The translations under genes were made by a program, and so were the position numbers. A DNA stretch of 64,000 nt from Flavobacterium phragmitis (GTDB lineage Bacteria; Bacteroidota; Bacteroidia; Flavobacteriales; Flavobacteriaceae), in assembly GCF_900112575.1 (NCBI RefSeq), contig NZ_FOMH01000001.1:324543-388542 (forward strand), read 5' to 3'. Position 1 is the stretch's first letter, and each line of letters opens with the position of its first letter. Below are positions 44,242 to 52,195 of the stretch, one piece after another. The notes under the pieces were generated by a model. That model had not been told where the DNA came from, did no database searches, and saw nothing but the letters and a program-made list of their open reading frames with translations.

Positions 44242-45294
44242 TTAATCTAAACTTTCAAATTTGTAAACTGTTTTCTGTGTGTATTGTTCTCCTTTTTTCA
44301 AAACAGCGTTTGGGAAATGTGCCTGATTTGGCGCATCTGGAAAATTTTGTGTTTCAAAACAAATGCCGCTTTGTGCATTGTAATCGACGTTTTCTTTTCC
44401 TTTTAGTTTTCCGAAACAATTCCCGCCTACATATATATGTACACTTGGCTGATCGGTGAAAACATTCATTCTTAGTTTATTTTTTAAACTGATAAGCTGT
44501 GCAACGATTTCCGTTTCAGAATTGACTACAAAAGAATTGTCGATAGGAAACGGACAGTTTTTAGGAGATCTAAAATCAAAATCATGATTGTTTAAATCCG
44601 TAAAATCTCCCGTTGGAATATTATCTGAATTTGTTTCCAGCATTTTAGCCGATTTGATAAACATCTGCTGTTCTAAAACATTTCCATCATGTCCGTCAAG
44701 ATTAAAATAACTGTGATGTGTTAAATTAATAACTGTATCTTCTGTTGAAGTTGCTTTATAGTCTAGTTTCAATTCGTTTTCTTCTGTCAAAGTATAGGTT
44801 AAGTAAACCGTCATTTCGCCAGGGAAATTTTCATCTAAATGTTCGCTTCGAAGACCAAAAGTAATAGACGGATTTTTGCCAGTTTTTGCATCGATCACAC
44901 TCCAAGCTTTTCTTCCAAATCCCATCGTTCCACCGTGAAGCGTATTTCCATTATTGTTTGCGTCAAGCTGAAATTTTTTATCGTTCAGACTAAAAGTGGC
45001 TTTATGAATACGACCGGCGTAACGTCCAACAGTAGTTCCAAAATAAGGAGCACTTGGTAAATTATACGATTCTAAATACGATTCCAGATTGTCAAACCCT
45101 AATACAACATCAGTTAATTTTCCGTATAAAGGAATCTGAATTGAAGTTACAGTTGCACCATAATTGATGATTTGAACTTTCATTCCGTTTTTATTCACTA
45201 ATTCAAATGAATAAATTTCTTCCTTATCTGGCATTAAACCAAACAATTTGCAATTATGAGTGTCTTTTAAATGTGATATGTGTTTTATTTCCAT
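44242..45294 (-). CDS. galM: Aldose 1-epimerase (galactose mutarotase), cytoplasmic
   Basis: 350 residues from the ATG at 45294. The longer frame from 45333 would start upstream of the predicted mRNA start and is rejected. GalM motifs: NYGATVTSIQIP, GRYAGRI, GNTLHGG (catalytic His), THHSYFNLDG (catalytic His-x-Tyr) and the catalytic Glu near CFETQNFPDAPNQ. No signal peptide is present, unlike the paralogue at 53813. It is the first gene of the galactose operon, under a promoter shared divergently with the GntR-type regulator. Confidence 0.92.
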   Translation of the reverse strand: MEIKHISHLKDTHNCKLFGLMPDKEEIYSFELVNKNGMKVQIINYGATVTSIQIPLYGKLTDVVLGFDNLESYLESYNLPSAPYFGTTVGRYAGRIHKATFSLNDKKFQLDANNNGNTLHGGTMGFGRKAWSVIDAKTGKNPSITFGLRSEHLDENFPGEMTVYLTYTLTEENELKLDYKATSTEDTVINLTHHSYFNLDGHDGNVLEQQMFIKSAKMLETNSDNIPTGDFTDLNNHDFDFRSPKNCPFPIDNSFVVNSETEIVAQLISLKNKLRMNVFTDQPSVHIYVGGNCFGKLKGKENVDYNAQSGICFETQNFPDAPNQAHFPNAVLKKGEQYTQKTVYKFESLD

Positions 45295-45318
45295 ATAATT
45301 TTTACCAATAATGAAATC

Positions 45319-45326
45319 CAAAAATA
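45319..45326 (-). promoter_or_regulatory. -7 element of the galM promoter
   Basis: The minus strand reads TATTTTTG, a perfect TAnnTTTG. It predicts a short 5' leader of about 20 bases before the ATG at 45294. Confidence 0.6.
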
Positions 45327-45337
45327 GAAACATTCTC

Positions 45338-45364
45338 TATATTTGCATACCAGTACCTACCAGT
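45338..45364 (+). promoter_or_regulatory. Regulator promoter with a direct-repeat operator shared with galM
   Basis: TATATTTG (45338-45345) is a perfect -7 element for the regulator. TACCAGT occurs at 45348-45354 and again at 45358-45364, a 10-base (one helical turn) direct repeat. It covers the -33 region of galM and the mRNA start of the regulator, so one bound protein could repress both. Confidence 0.65.
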
Positions 45365-45384
45365 TTTTAATATTAATAGTCAAA

Positions 45385-46395
45385 ATGACTTTATTTATGA
45401 ACATCATTTCAATCCAAAATAATATAGGTCTTCCAAAATATAAGCAGATAATTCTGTCAATAGAAAAAGCTATTGAAGAGGGAAATTTGGTCAAAGGAGA
45501 TCGTCTTCCATCGGTGAATAAAGTCTGTTTGGCGTTCTCTTTGTCACGCGATACAGTCCTTTTGGCGTACGATGAATTGAAGAAAAGAGGAATTATTTAT
45601 GCTATTCCTGGCAAGGGATATTATGTTAAAAGCATTGAAATCACTATAGCTCAGAAGATTTTCCTGCTTTTTGATGAGTTGAATATTTTCAAAGAAGACA
45701 TTTACAATTCGTTTCTAAAAAATATTGGAAAAAATGTTCAGGTTGATATTTTCTTTCATCATTTCAATGTTAAGGTTTTTAAAAAACTGATTAATGACAG
45801 CAATGGAAATTATACAAAATACATTATCATGCCAACAAACTTAACTGATATTGTCGATTCGATAAAAACCCTACCAGTGAATGATGTAATAATTTTGGAT
45901 CAGACCAATTCGGACTTAAAATTATTTCCAGCAATTTATCAAAATCATCAAAAAGACATTTATGAAGGTTTGATGAAAGGCAAATCGCGGTTATCAAAAT
46001 ATAAAAAACTGATTTTGATTTTCCCAGGTTTTAGAGAACCGCCCGGAATGAAAATTGGTTTCGAATCGTTCTGTCAGGATTATGGTTTTGATTATGAAAT
46101 TATTTCAGATTTTAACAATCAAACTATCGTTTTGGGAGATTTGTATATCATTCCTCAAGATCGAGATTTACTTTTGGTAATTGAAAATGCGATGGGAAGA
46201 AAATTAAAATTGGGAGAAGATTTTGGAATTATCTCGTATAATGAAACACCGTTAAAGAAAATTGCTGCAAACGGAATTACCACAATTTCAACCAATTTTG
46301 AAATGATGGGAAAAATTTTGGCCGATATGGTTCTAAAAGGTATAAAAGAACAGATCGAAAATAAATCTGCTCTCATAGTGAGGAATTCTTTATGA
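45385..46395 (+). CDS. GntR-type regulator with a sugar-binding (LacI-like) domain, likely galactose repressor
   Basis: 336 residues from the ATG at 45385. A TTG-initiated frame from 45343 would begin before the predicted mRNA start and is rejected; an ATG at 45397 is a further option. The N-terminal winged helix (about 15-85) has LVKGDRLPSVNKVCLAFSLS and LAYDELKKRGIIYAIPGKGY. The C-terminal 230 residues form a periplasmic-binding-protein-like ligand domain (FGIISYNETPLKKIAANGIT). It is divergent from galM with an operator-like repeat between them. Control of galM-galK-galT is inferred. Confidence 0.88.
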   Translation: MTLFMNIISIQNNIGLPKYKQIILSIEKAIEEGNLVKGDRLPSVNKVCLAFSLSRDTVLLAYDELKKRGIIYAIPGKGYYVKSIEITIAQKIFLLFDELNIFKEDIYNSFLKNIGKNVQVDIFFHHFNVKVFKKLINDSNGNYTKYIIMPTNLTDIVDSIKTLPVNDVIILDQTNSDLKLFPAIYQNHQKDIYEGLMKGKSRLSKYKKLILIFPGFREPPGMKIGFESFCQDYGFDYEIISDFNNQTIVLGDLYIIPQDRDLLLVIENAMGRKLKLGEDFGIISYNETPLKKIAANGITTISTNFEMMGKILADMVLKGIKEQIENKSALIVRNSL

Positions 46396-46476
46396 TTTTT
46401 CCCGCAGATTTAGCAGATTTTTTTTGATAATTGATTAGCTAAATCTCCTAAATCTGCGAGAGAATAAATAAAGTTC

Positions 46477-47166
46477 TTATAAATTGAGTGCAAAGTTATT
46501 TTGCAGTTTTTCTTCGTATTTCTCTTTGTTAAAGGTATACAGGTAAGAACCTTTTCGAGAAGACTGCATATCTTTTTCTTCTAATTTATTTAAAATATCA
46601 AGAGAATTGATTTTACTGATGAAATTTCGTTTGTCCAGTTCTTTGCTCAAAATAGCTTCATACAATTCTAAAAGCTGACGCATCGTGAATTTCTCCGGAA
46701 GCAGTTCAAAACCAATTGGTTTTACAGAGGTTTTATAACGAAGTCTCTTAATAGCATTTTGAACCATTTCGTTATGGTCAAAAATCAAGTTTGGAGCATC
46801 ATTAATTGGAAACCATTCTGCATGATAATTTTGAATCAATTCGGCATTGTGGTTTTCAATATTAATTAAAGCAAAATAAGAAACCGAAATGGTTCTTTCT
46901 ACAGGATCACGGTCGATTTCACTGTAAGCATATAACTGCTCCATATAAATATCATTCAGACCTGTATAGGTATTTAGGATTCTGGTTGCGGCACTATCTA
47001 AAACTTCGTCGCGTTTTAAGAAACCTCCAATCAAGGACCATTTACCTTTTTCGGGTTCAAAATCTCTTTGGATCAAAAGGATTTTCAAACCTTCATGATC
47101 AAATCCAAAAATGATGCAGTCTACTGCCAGTAACACTTTATCGGCAGAACTATAGCTGTTTAACAT
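46477..47166 (-). CDS. araR: AraR: Nudix-related transcriptional regulator of arabinose use
   Basis: 229 residues. The N-terminal Nudix domain has the box region GGFLKRDEVLDSAATRILNT. The catalytic REUxEExGU glutamates are lost, so it is likely a ligand sensor and not a hydrolase. The C-terminal winged helix (about 145-229) contains FTMRQLLELYEAIL and ILNKLEEKDMQSSRKGSYLY. This is the NrtR-like family, known to include the arabinose regulator AraR of Bacteroides. Context (GH51, araB, araD, araA) supports this. A candidate operator lies 57 bases upstream. Confidence 0.87.
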   Translation of the reverse strand: MLNSYSSADKVLLAVDCIIFGFDHEGLKILLIQRDFEPEKGKWSLIGGFLKRDEVLDSAATRILNTYTGLNDIYMEQLYAYSEIDRDPVERTISVSYFALINIENHNAELIQNYHAEWFPINDAPNLIFDHNEMVQNAIKRLRYKTSVKPIGFELLPEKFTMRQLLELYEAILSKELDKRNFISKINSLDILNKLEEKDMQSSRKGSYLYTFNKEKYEEKLQNNFALNL

Positions 47167-47222
47167 ATATAATTAATTTGGATTGTAAATATATGAACTT
47201 CTTAAAACGTTTCATAATTTAT

Positions 47223-47241
47223 TAATGTTGTTTTTACATTT
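47223..47241. promoter_or_regulatory. Candidate AraR operator at araR
   Basis: TAATGT-TGTTTTT-ACATTT, matching the 19-bp consensus at 11 of 12 arm positions. It lies 57 bases before the araR start, consistent with autoregulation. Confidence 0.65.
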
Positions 47242-47596
47242 ATGTTAAAAATGTTGCAAAAAAAGCTTTATTAATGAAAAAAGAACGTTTTTTTTTCGAA
47301 TTCTTCCTCATTTTCTATGGAAATTATAAGTCAAAGGTAGAAACATTTTTAAAAGAGAATTGATTTGAGGATCATTAATTTAATGCTCAGAATTTAAATA
47401 AATTTTGGCTGTTGTTACAAAAACTAGAGAAATCAAGGTTTTTGTAAGTTTTTTTTGTTTCTTAACTTTTTGTAAATCTTGTAACAGCCCTTTGTTTCTG
47501 CCCTTTTTTTGAAATTCAATTGATAAATCTGCTTTTTGCAACCAGTTGTTTTACGAATTTAATTTTTTTACCTGACTTTTTTTTATTTAAATTTAC

Positions 47597-47615
47597 AAAT
47601 GTCAAACAGACACTT
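47597..47615. promoter_or_regulatory. Candidate AraR operator at the GH51 gene
   Basis: AAATGT-CAAACAG-ACACTT. It fits AARTGT-N7-ACAYTT and lies 77 bases before the GH51 start. Confidence 0.65.
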
Positions 47616-47691
47616 ATTAGTCTAAAAAACCGAAATCCTTTAAAAATATGAAACCACTATATTTTTTTAGGTTCCAAAAAACCAAAAAACT

Positions 47692-49236
47692 ATGAAAAAA
47701 CCATTTCTCCTGCTGTTTGCGGTCTTGTGTCTGCAAACAGTAAGTGCACAAAAGGAAGCCGTAACCATTGCAATAAAAAATGATGCTTCGGCACCAACGA
47801 TTAATAAAAACATCTACGGTCATTTTGCGGAACATTTAGGGCATTGTATCTATGGCGGATTTTTTGTTGGAGACACTTCAAAAATTCCAAATACAAATGG
47901 AGTTCGAAACGACATTGTCCAAGCATTAAAAGATTTAAAAATTCCGAATTTGAGATGGCCAGGCGGTTGTTTTGCCGATACCTATCACTGGAAAGACGGA
48001 ATTGGACCAAAAGAACAGCGTCCAACAATTGTAAACCAATGGTGGGGAGGAGTTACAGAAGACAATAGTTTTGGAACACATGATTTTTTAAATATGTGTG
48101 AACTATTAGGAGCAGAGCCGTATTTGTCAGGAAACGTTGGAAGCGGAACGGTTCAGGAATTAGCAGATTGGGTTCAGTATGCCAATTTTGGAGGTAAGAG
48201 CCCGATGAGTGATTTGCGTAGAAAAAATGGAAGAACAGAACCTTGGAAAGTAAAATATTGGGGAATTGGAAATGAAGCGTGGGGTTGTGGCGGTAATATG
48301 ACTGCGGACTATTATGCAGACGAATATAAAAAGTTTGCCACTTTTATGTCTGATTGGGGCAATACAGGAGGAATCACAAGAATCGCATCAGGGGCAAACA
48401 GTTCTGATTATAATTGGACAGAAGTTTTAATGAAGAACATTCCTTTAAGTATGCTTGGCGGTGTCGGTGTTCACCATTATGCAGTAATCAATTGGGAGAA
48501 AAAAGGTTCGGATGTTGATTTTACCGAAAAAGAATATTTTTTAACGATGCAGTCTGCCTTGAAAATGGAAGAATTAGTAACAAAACATGCTGCCGTTATG
48601 GATAAATATGATCCAGAAAAAAAAGTAGCCATGATTGTAGACGAATGGGGAGGCTGGTACGATGTTCAAAAAGGAACAAATCCAGGTTTTTTATATCAGC
48701 AGAATACTATGCGTGATGCAGTTTTGGCTGGAGCAACATTGAATATTTTCAATAATCACGCAGATCGAGTTCGTATGGCCAATTTAGCACAGTGTGTAAA
48801 CGTGCTGCAGGCTGTAATTTTAACCGATAAAGCCAAAATGATTACAACGCCAACCTATCATGTTATGAAAATGTACAGCGTTCATCAAGATGCTAAATTA
48901 CTGCCAGTCGATTTTAAATCGCCTTTATATACTTTCGACGGAAAAAGTATTCCAGCGGTTTCAGCGTCTGTATCAAAAGATCAAAAAGGATTGGTTCATA
49001 TTTCGTTGGTCAATGTTGATGCAGTAAATAAGAACAAAATTGAAATTGATGTAAAAGATTTGGGTGTAAAAAACTTTACAGGAAGTATCATTACGTCTTC
49101 AAAACTACAGGATTATAACTCATTCGAAAATCCGAATAAAATTGTTCCGGTAGCTTTTAAAGGTTTTGAAAACAAAAAAGGAAAACTGGAAATAACATTG
49201 CCGCCTTACTCTGTTTTGGTTTTAGAAGGAAAATAA
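47692..49236 (+). CDS. Secreted GH51 alpha-L-arabinofuranosidase
   Basis: 514 residues with a signal peptide (cleavage after VSAQ, about residue 20). The (beta/alpha)8 domain carries the acid/base Glu195 (GIGNEAWG) and the nucleophile Glu318 (IVDEWGGW). NIYGHFAEHLG and LRWPGGCFADTYHW are the N-terminal GH51 signatures. A C-terminal beta domain ends PPYSVLVLEGK. It releases L-arabinose from arabinan or arabinoxylan oligosaccharides in the periplasm or outside. It has an AraR-type palindrome upstream and precedes araB-araD-araA. Confidence 0.94.
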   Translation: MKKPFLLLFAVLCLQTVSAQKEAVTIAIKNDASAPTINKNIYGHFAEHLGHCIYGGFFVGDTSKIPNTNGVRNDIVQALKDLKIPNLRWPGGCFADTYHWKDGIGPKEQRPTIVNQWWGGVTEDNSFGTHDFLNMCELLGAEPYLSGNVGSGTVQELADWVQYANFGGKSPMSDLRRKNGRTEPWKVKYWGIGNEAWGCGGNMTADYYADEYKKFATFMSDWGNTGGITRIASGANSSDYNWTEVLMKNIPLSMLGGVGVHHYAVINWEKKGSDVDFTEKEYFLTMQSALKMEELVTKHAAVMDKYDPEKKVAMIVDEWGGWYDVQKGTNPGFLYQQNTMRDAVLAGATLNIFNNHADRVRMANLAQCVNVLQAVILTDKAKMITTPTYHVMKMYSVHQDAKLLPVDFKSPLYTFDGKSIPAVSASVSKDQKGLVHISLVNVDAVNKNKIEIDVKDLGVKNFTGSIITSSKLQDYNSFENPNKIVPVAFKGFENKKGKLEITLPPYSVLVLEGK

Positions 49237-49359
49237 ATGCAGGTCATGAAAAAATACCATTATTCTTTCATTAAGTATTTGTTTGACGCTTCTAATATTG
49301 CTTTCCAGCAAAACCGCCTGTTATTTGGTTTCCAGTTATTGAAGGAAACGCTCGGAATC

Positions 49360-49410
49360 GCCACAGATTAAAAGGTGTAAAAAATCGTTTGAATCTTTTT
49401 AATCTGTGGC
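49360..49410. repeat. Solitary outer-arm hairpin repeat
   Basis: GCCACAGATTAAAAG, about 20 bases, then CTTTTTAATCTGTGGC. These are the outer arms of the nested repeat without its GAGCGAAGTCGAAG core, so the arms exist as an independent element. Confidence 0.8.
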
Positions 49411-49512
49411 AAAAAATTAAAAATCAACTTTTAATAAAATAAAATTAGGTAAGATTTTAAAGTTCGTTTTGATAACGATTTGAAGATTAAGTTGAAATAA
49501 TTTCAGTATAAT

Positions 49513-49531
49513 AAATGTATTGTTAACATTT
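49513..49531. promoter_or_regulatory. Candidate AraR operator 1 at araB
   Basis: AAATGT-ATTGTTA-ACATTT, perfect arms. Centre 49522, about 128 bases before the predicted araB mRNA start. Confidence 0.7.
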
Positions 49532-49601
49532 GTTTTTTGAATGAAAGCTAAAATGCTGTTTTAATGCATTTATAGCAAAAATGAATTATGAAATTCAAGT
49601 T

Positions 49602-49620
49602 AAGTGTTTTATGTACACTT
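49602..49620. promoter_or_regulatory. Candidate AraR operator 2 at araB
   Basis: AAGTGT-TTTATGT-ACACTT, perfect arms, with both outer Y/R positions changed together so symmetry is kept. It overlaps the region just upstream of the -33 position. Confidence 0.7.
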
Positions 49621-49636
49621 ATAAAATAATTATCTC

Positions 49637-49644
49637 TATATTTG
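49637..49644 (+). promoter_or_regulatory. -7 element of the araB promoter
   Basis: A perfect TATATTTG, 23 bases before the araB ATG. No TTTG -33 element is seen; the operator 2 palindrome occupies that side. Confidence 0.65.
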
Positions 49645-49667
49645 TCAATATTTAAAAAAGAAATAGA

Positions 49668-51359
49668 ATGAAAAATTATGTAATAGGATTGGACTACGGA
49701 ACAGATTCTGTTCGCGCGGTGCTGATAGACGCTGAAAATGGACAGGAGTTGGCATCCAATGTTTCTCATTACAAAAGATGGAAAAACAAGCAATATTGTG
49801 ACGCCTCTATAAACCAATTTCGCCAGCATCCTTTGGATCATATCGAAGGATTGGAAATTACAATTCAAAATGTAGTTAAAGAAAGTAAAGTGGATCCTTC
49901 ATTAGTAAAAGGAATTTGTATCGATACAACAGGATCTTCTCCTGTGCCGGTTACAAAAGACGGAACTCCATTGGCTTTGACAAAAGGTTTTGAAGAAAAC
50001 CCAAACGCGATGATGGTTTTATGGAAAGATCATACTTCTATAAACGAAGCAAACGAAATTAACGAACTGGCAGTAAGCTGGGGCGGAGAAGATGTTACGA
50101 AATATGTGGGAGGAATTTACTCTTCTGAATGGTTTTGGGCAAAAATCCTTCACATTGCAAGACAAGACGAAGCGGTTAGAAATGCAGCACACACTTGGAT
50201 GGAGCACTGCGATTTAATGACCTATTTATTAATTGAAGAAAAAGATTTAAAAACCTTCAAAAGAAGCCGTTGCGCAGCAGGACACAAAGCAATGTGGCAC
50301 ACAGATTGGAACGGATTACCGTCAGTTGAATTCTTAGAAAAATTACATCCGTATTTAGCGCAACTTCGTGGTAATTTATATGACGAAACCTATACATCAG
50401 ATTTAGTTGCCGGAAAATTAAGCAAAGAATGGGCAGATCGTTTAGGGCTTTCAACAGAAACTGTTGTTGCTGTTGGAACTTTTGACGCACATTCTGGAGC
50501 AGTTGGAGCTAAAATTGAAGAAAATACTTTGGTTCGTGTTATGGGAACTTCAACCTGTGATATTCTGGTTGGTTCTTATGATGAAGTAGGAACAAAAACC
50601 GTTCGCGGTATCTGTGGACAAGTTGATGGATCTGTAATTCCTGGTTATATTGGACTTGAAGCGGGACAATCTGCTTTTGGAGATTTATTGGCTTGGTACA
50701 AAGAATTATTGATGTGGCCGACAGAACATTTATTAGGTTCTTCAGCTGTTTTGAATGATGCTCAAAAAGAACAATTAAGAGAAGAATTCAGTGATAAATT
50801 AATTGTAGAATTGACAAAAGAAGCGGAGAAAATTCCAGTTTCAGAAAGTCTTCCAATTGCTTTGGACTGGATTAATGGAAGAAGAACTCCAGATGCCAAC
50901 CAAGAATTAAAAAGTGCAATTTCGAATCTTTCATTAGGAACAAAAGCACCACATATTTTCAAAGCTTTAGTAAATGCAATCTGTTTTGGAGCGAAGAAAA
51001 TTGTAGACCGTTTTGAAGAAGAAGGTGTAAAAATCGACAGCGTAATCGGAATTGGTGGCGTGGCGAGAAAATCTCCTTTTATCATGCAGACTTTGGCTAA
51101 CGTTTTAAACAAGCCTATTAAAATTGCAGCTTCAGACCAAACTCCAGCTTTAGGGGCGGCAATTTACGCAGCCGTTGCAGCCGGAATTTATCCAAACGTA
51201 ATCGAAGCAAGCCAGAAAATTGGAAGTGATTTCGACGGAGAATATTTCCCTCAGACAGACAAGGTTGAAGCGTATCATAAATTGCTTTTAGGATACGAAA
51301 AATTAAGTGCTTTTGCAGATCCAACTATTAAAATTTCTCAAAATGAGTTCTCTTTATAA
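49668..51359 (+). CDS. araB: L-ribulokinase
   Basis: 563 residues, FGGY kinase family. The N-terminal phosphate-binding strand is GLDYGTDSVRAVLID, with MGTSTCDI and the C-terminal GIGGVARKSPFIMQ motif that binds ATP. Length matches ribulokinases (about 560) and not xylulokinases (about 500). It phosphorylates L-ribulose at C5. The 3' end overlaps araD by 17 bases. Confidence 0.95.
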   Translation: MKNYVIGLDYGTDSVRAVLIDAENGQELASNVSHYKRWKNKQYCDASINQFRQHPLDHIEGLEITIQNVVKESKVDPSLVKGICIDTTGSSPVPVTKDGTPLALTKGFEENPNAMMVLWKDHTSINEANEINELAVSWGGEDVTKYVGGIYSSEWFWAKILHIARQDEAVRNAAHTWMEHCDLMTYLLIEEKDLKTFKRSRCAAGHKAMWHTDWNGLPSVEFLEKLHPYLAQLRGNLYDETYTSDLVAGKLSKEWADRLGLSTETVVAVGTFDAHSGAVGAKIEENTLVRVMGTSTCDILVGSYDEVGTKTVRGICGQVDGSVIPGYIGLEAGQSAFGDLLAWYKELLMWPTEHLLGSSAVLNDAQKEQLREEFSDKLIVELTKEAEKIPVSESLPIALDWINGRRTPDANQELKSAISNLSLGTKAPHIFKALVNAICFGAKKIVDRFEEEGVKIDSVIGIGGVARKSPFIMQTLANVLNKPIKIAASDQTPALGAAIYAAVAAGIYPNVIEASQKIGSDFDGEYFPQTDKVEAYHKLLLGYEKLSAFADPTIKISQNEFSL

Positions 51360-52044
51360 AGATTTAAAACAAGAATGTTACGAAGCCAATATGCAGTTAA
51401 ATGCATTGAATTTGGTGGTTTATACTTTCGGAAATGTAAGCGCTGTGGACAGAAAAAATGGTGTTTTTGCCATTAAACCAAGCGGTGTTCCTTACGAAGA
51501 TTTAAAGCCGGAAGATATTGTTATTGTCGATTTTGATAATAATGTTGTAGAAGGAACAATGCGTCCGTCATCAGATACGAAAACGCACGCTTACTTATAC
51601 AAACATTGGCCAAATATTGGTGGAGTTGCACATACACATGCGACCTATTCTGTGGCTTGGGCACAATCGCAGTTGGATATTCCAATTTTTGGAACTACAC
51701 ATGCAGATCACTTAACGGCTGATATTCCATGTGCGCCGCCAATGGCAGATTCTTTAATTGAAGGAAACTATGAACACAATACAGGAATTCAGATTTTGGA
51801 TTGTTTCAAAGAAAAAAATCTTTCATACGAAGAAGTAGAAATGATTCTAATTGGAAATCACGGTCCGTTTGCATGGGGAAAAAATGCAGCAAAAGCAGTT
51901 TACAATAGTAAGGTTTTAGAAGTCGTGGCAGAAATGGCTTATTTGACTTTACAAATAAACCCAAACGCACCAAGATTAAAAGATTCATTAATAAAGAAAC
52001 ATTACAATCGTAAACACGGAAAAGATTCGTATTACGGACAGTAA
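51343..52044 (+). CDS. araD: L-ribulose-5-phosphate 4-epimerase
   Basis: 233 residues from the ATG at 51343. A longer frame from 51307 uses a non-ATG start within araB and is rejected. Class II aldolase/AraD family: GNVSAVDRKNGVFAIKPSGV near the start, VAHTHATYSVAWAQ and THADHLTADIP with zinc-ligand histidines, and a C-terminal HYNRKHGKDSYYGQ typical of AraD. It converts L-ribulose-5-phosphate to D-xylulose-5-phosphate. It overlaps araB and is 151 bases before araA. Confidence 0.95.
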   Translation: MSSLYKDLKQECYEANMQLNALNLVVYTFGNVSAVDRKNGVFAIKPSGVPYEDLKPEDIVIVDFDNNVVEGTMRPSSDTKTHAYLYKHWPNIGGVAHTHATYSVAWAQSQLDIPIFGTTHADHLTADIPCAPPMADSLIEGNYEHNTGIQILDCFKEKNLSYEEVEMILIGNHGPFAWGKNAAKAVYNSKVLEVVAEMAYLTLQINPNAPRLKDSLIKKHYNRKHGKDSYYGQ

Positions 52045-52195
52045 AATAATTTAGATTTTAGTGTGTAGATTTTAGATTTAGAATTGAAATCTGCAATATC
52101 ACAAAACCAAAAATAAAATAGTAAACATAACAATTCAATATTTTCAGATTCCAACCACATGAAACCTGAAACTTGAAACAAAATAAACAAAAACA

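Larger units (their letters stand above)
47167..47691. other. araR-GH51 divergent regulatory region
   Basis: 525 bases without a gene. It holds two palindromes of the AARTGT-N7-ACAYTT type (47223-47241 and 47597-47615). It also has an imperfect inverted repeat GGCTGTTGTTACAA...TTGTAACAGCC (about 47407-47489). A -7-like TATTTTTT lies near 47659 for the GH51 gene. Confidence 0.7.
49237..49667. other. GH51-araB intergenic region with a possible gene remnant
   Basis: A 44-codon frame opens directly after the GH51 stop (from 49237 or 49246, MKKYHYSF). Shifted by one base it continues into a signal-peptide-like stretch (CLTLLILLSSKTACYL), so it looks like the frameshifted start of a lost secreted-protein gene. 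A hairpin repeat follows (49360-49410), then two AraR-type palindromes and the araB promoter. Confidence 0.6.

Noticed and set aside
45343-45384. Longer N-terminus of the GntR-type regulator (TTG start at 45343)
   Set aside because: It would begin upstream of the predicted transcription start and inside the promoter; the ATG at 45385 fits the family.
47407-47489. Riboswitch in the araR-GH51 region
   Set aside because: Only an imperfect inverted repeat with poly-T stretches; no known riboswitch core is visible and the region is far from the GH51 start.
51307-51342. Longer N-terminus of araD
   Set aside because: Non-ATG start inside araB; AraD proteins begin at the MSSLYKDL methionine at 51343.
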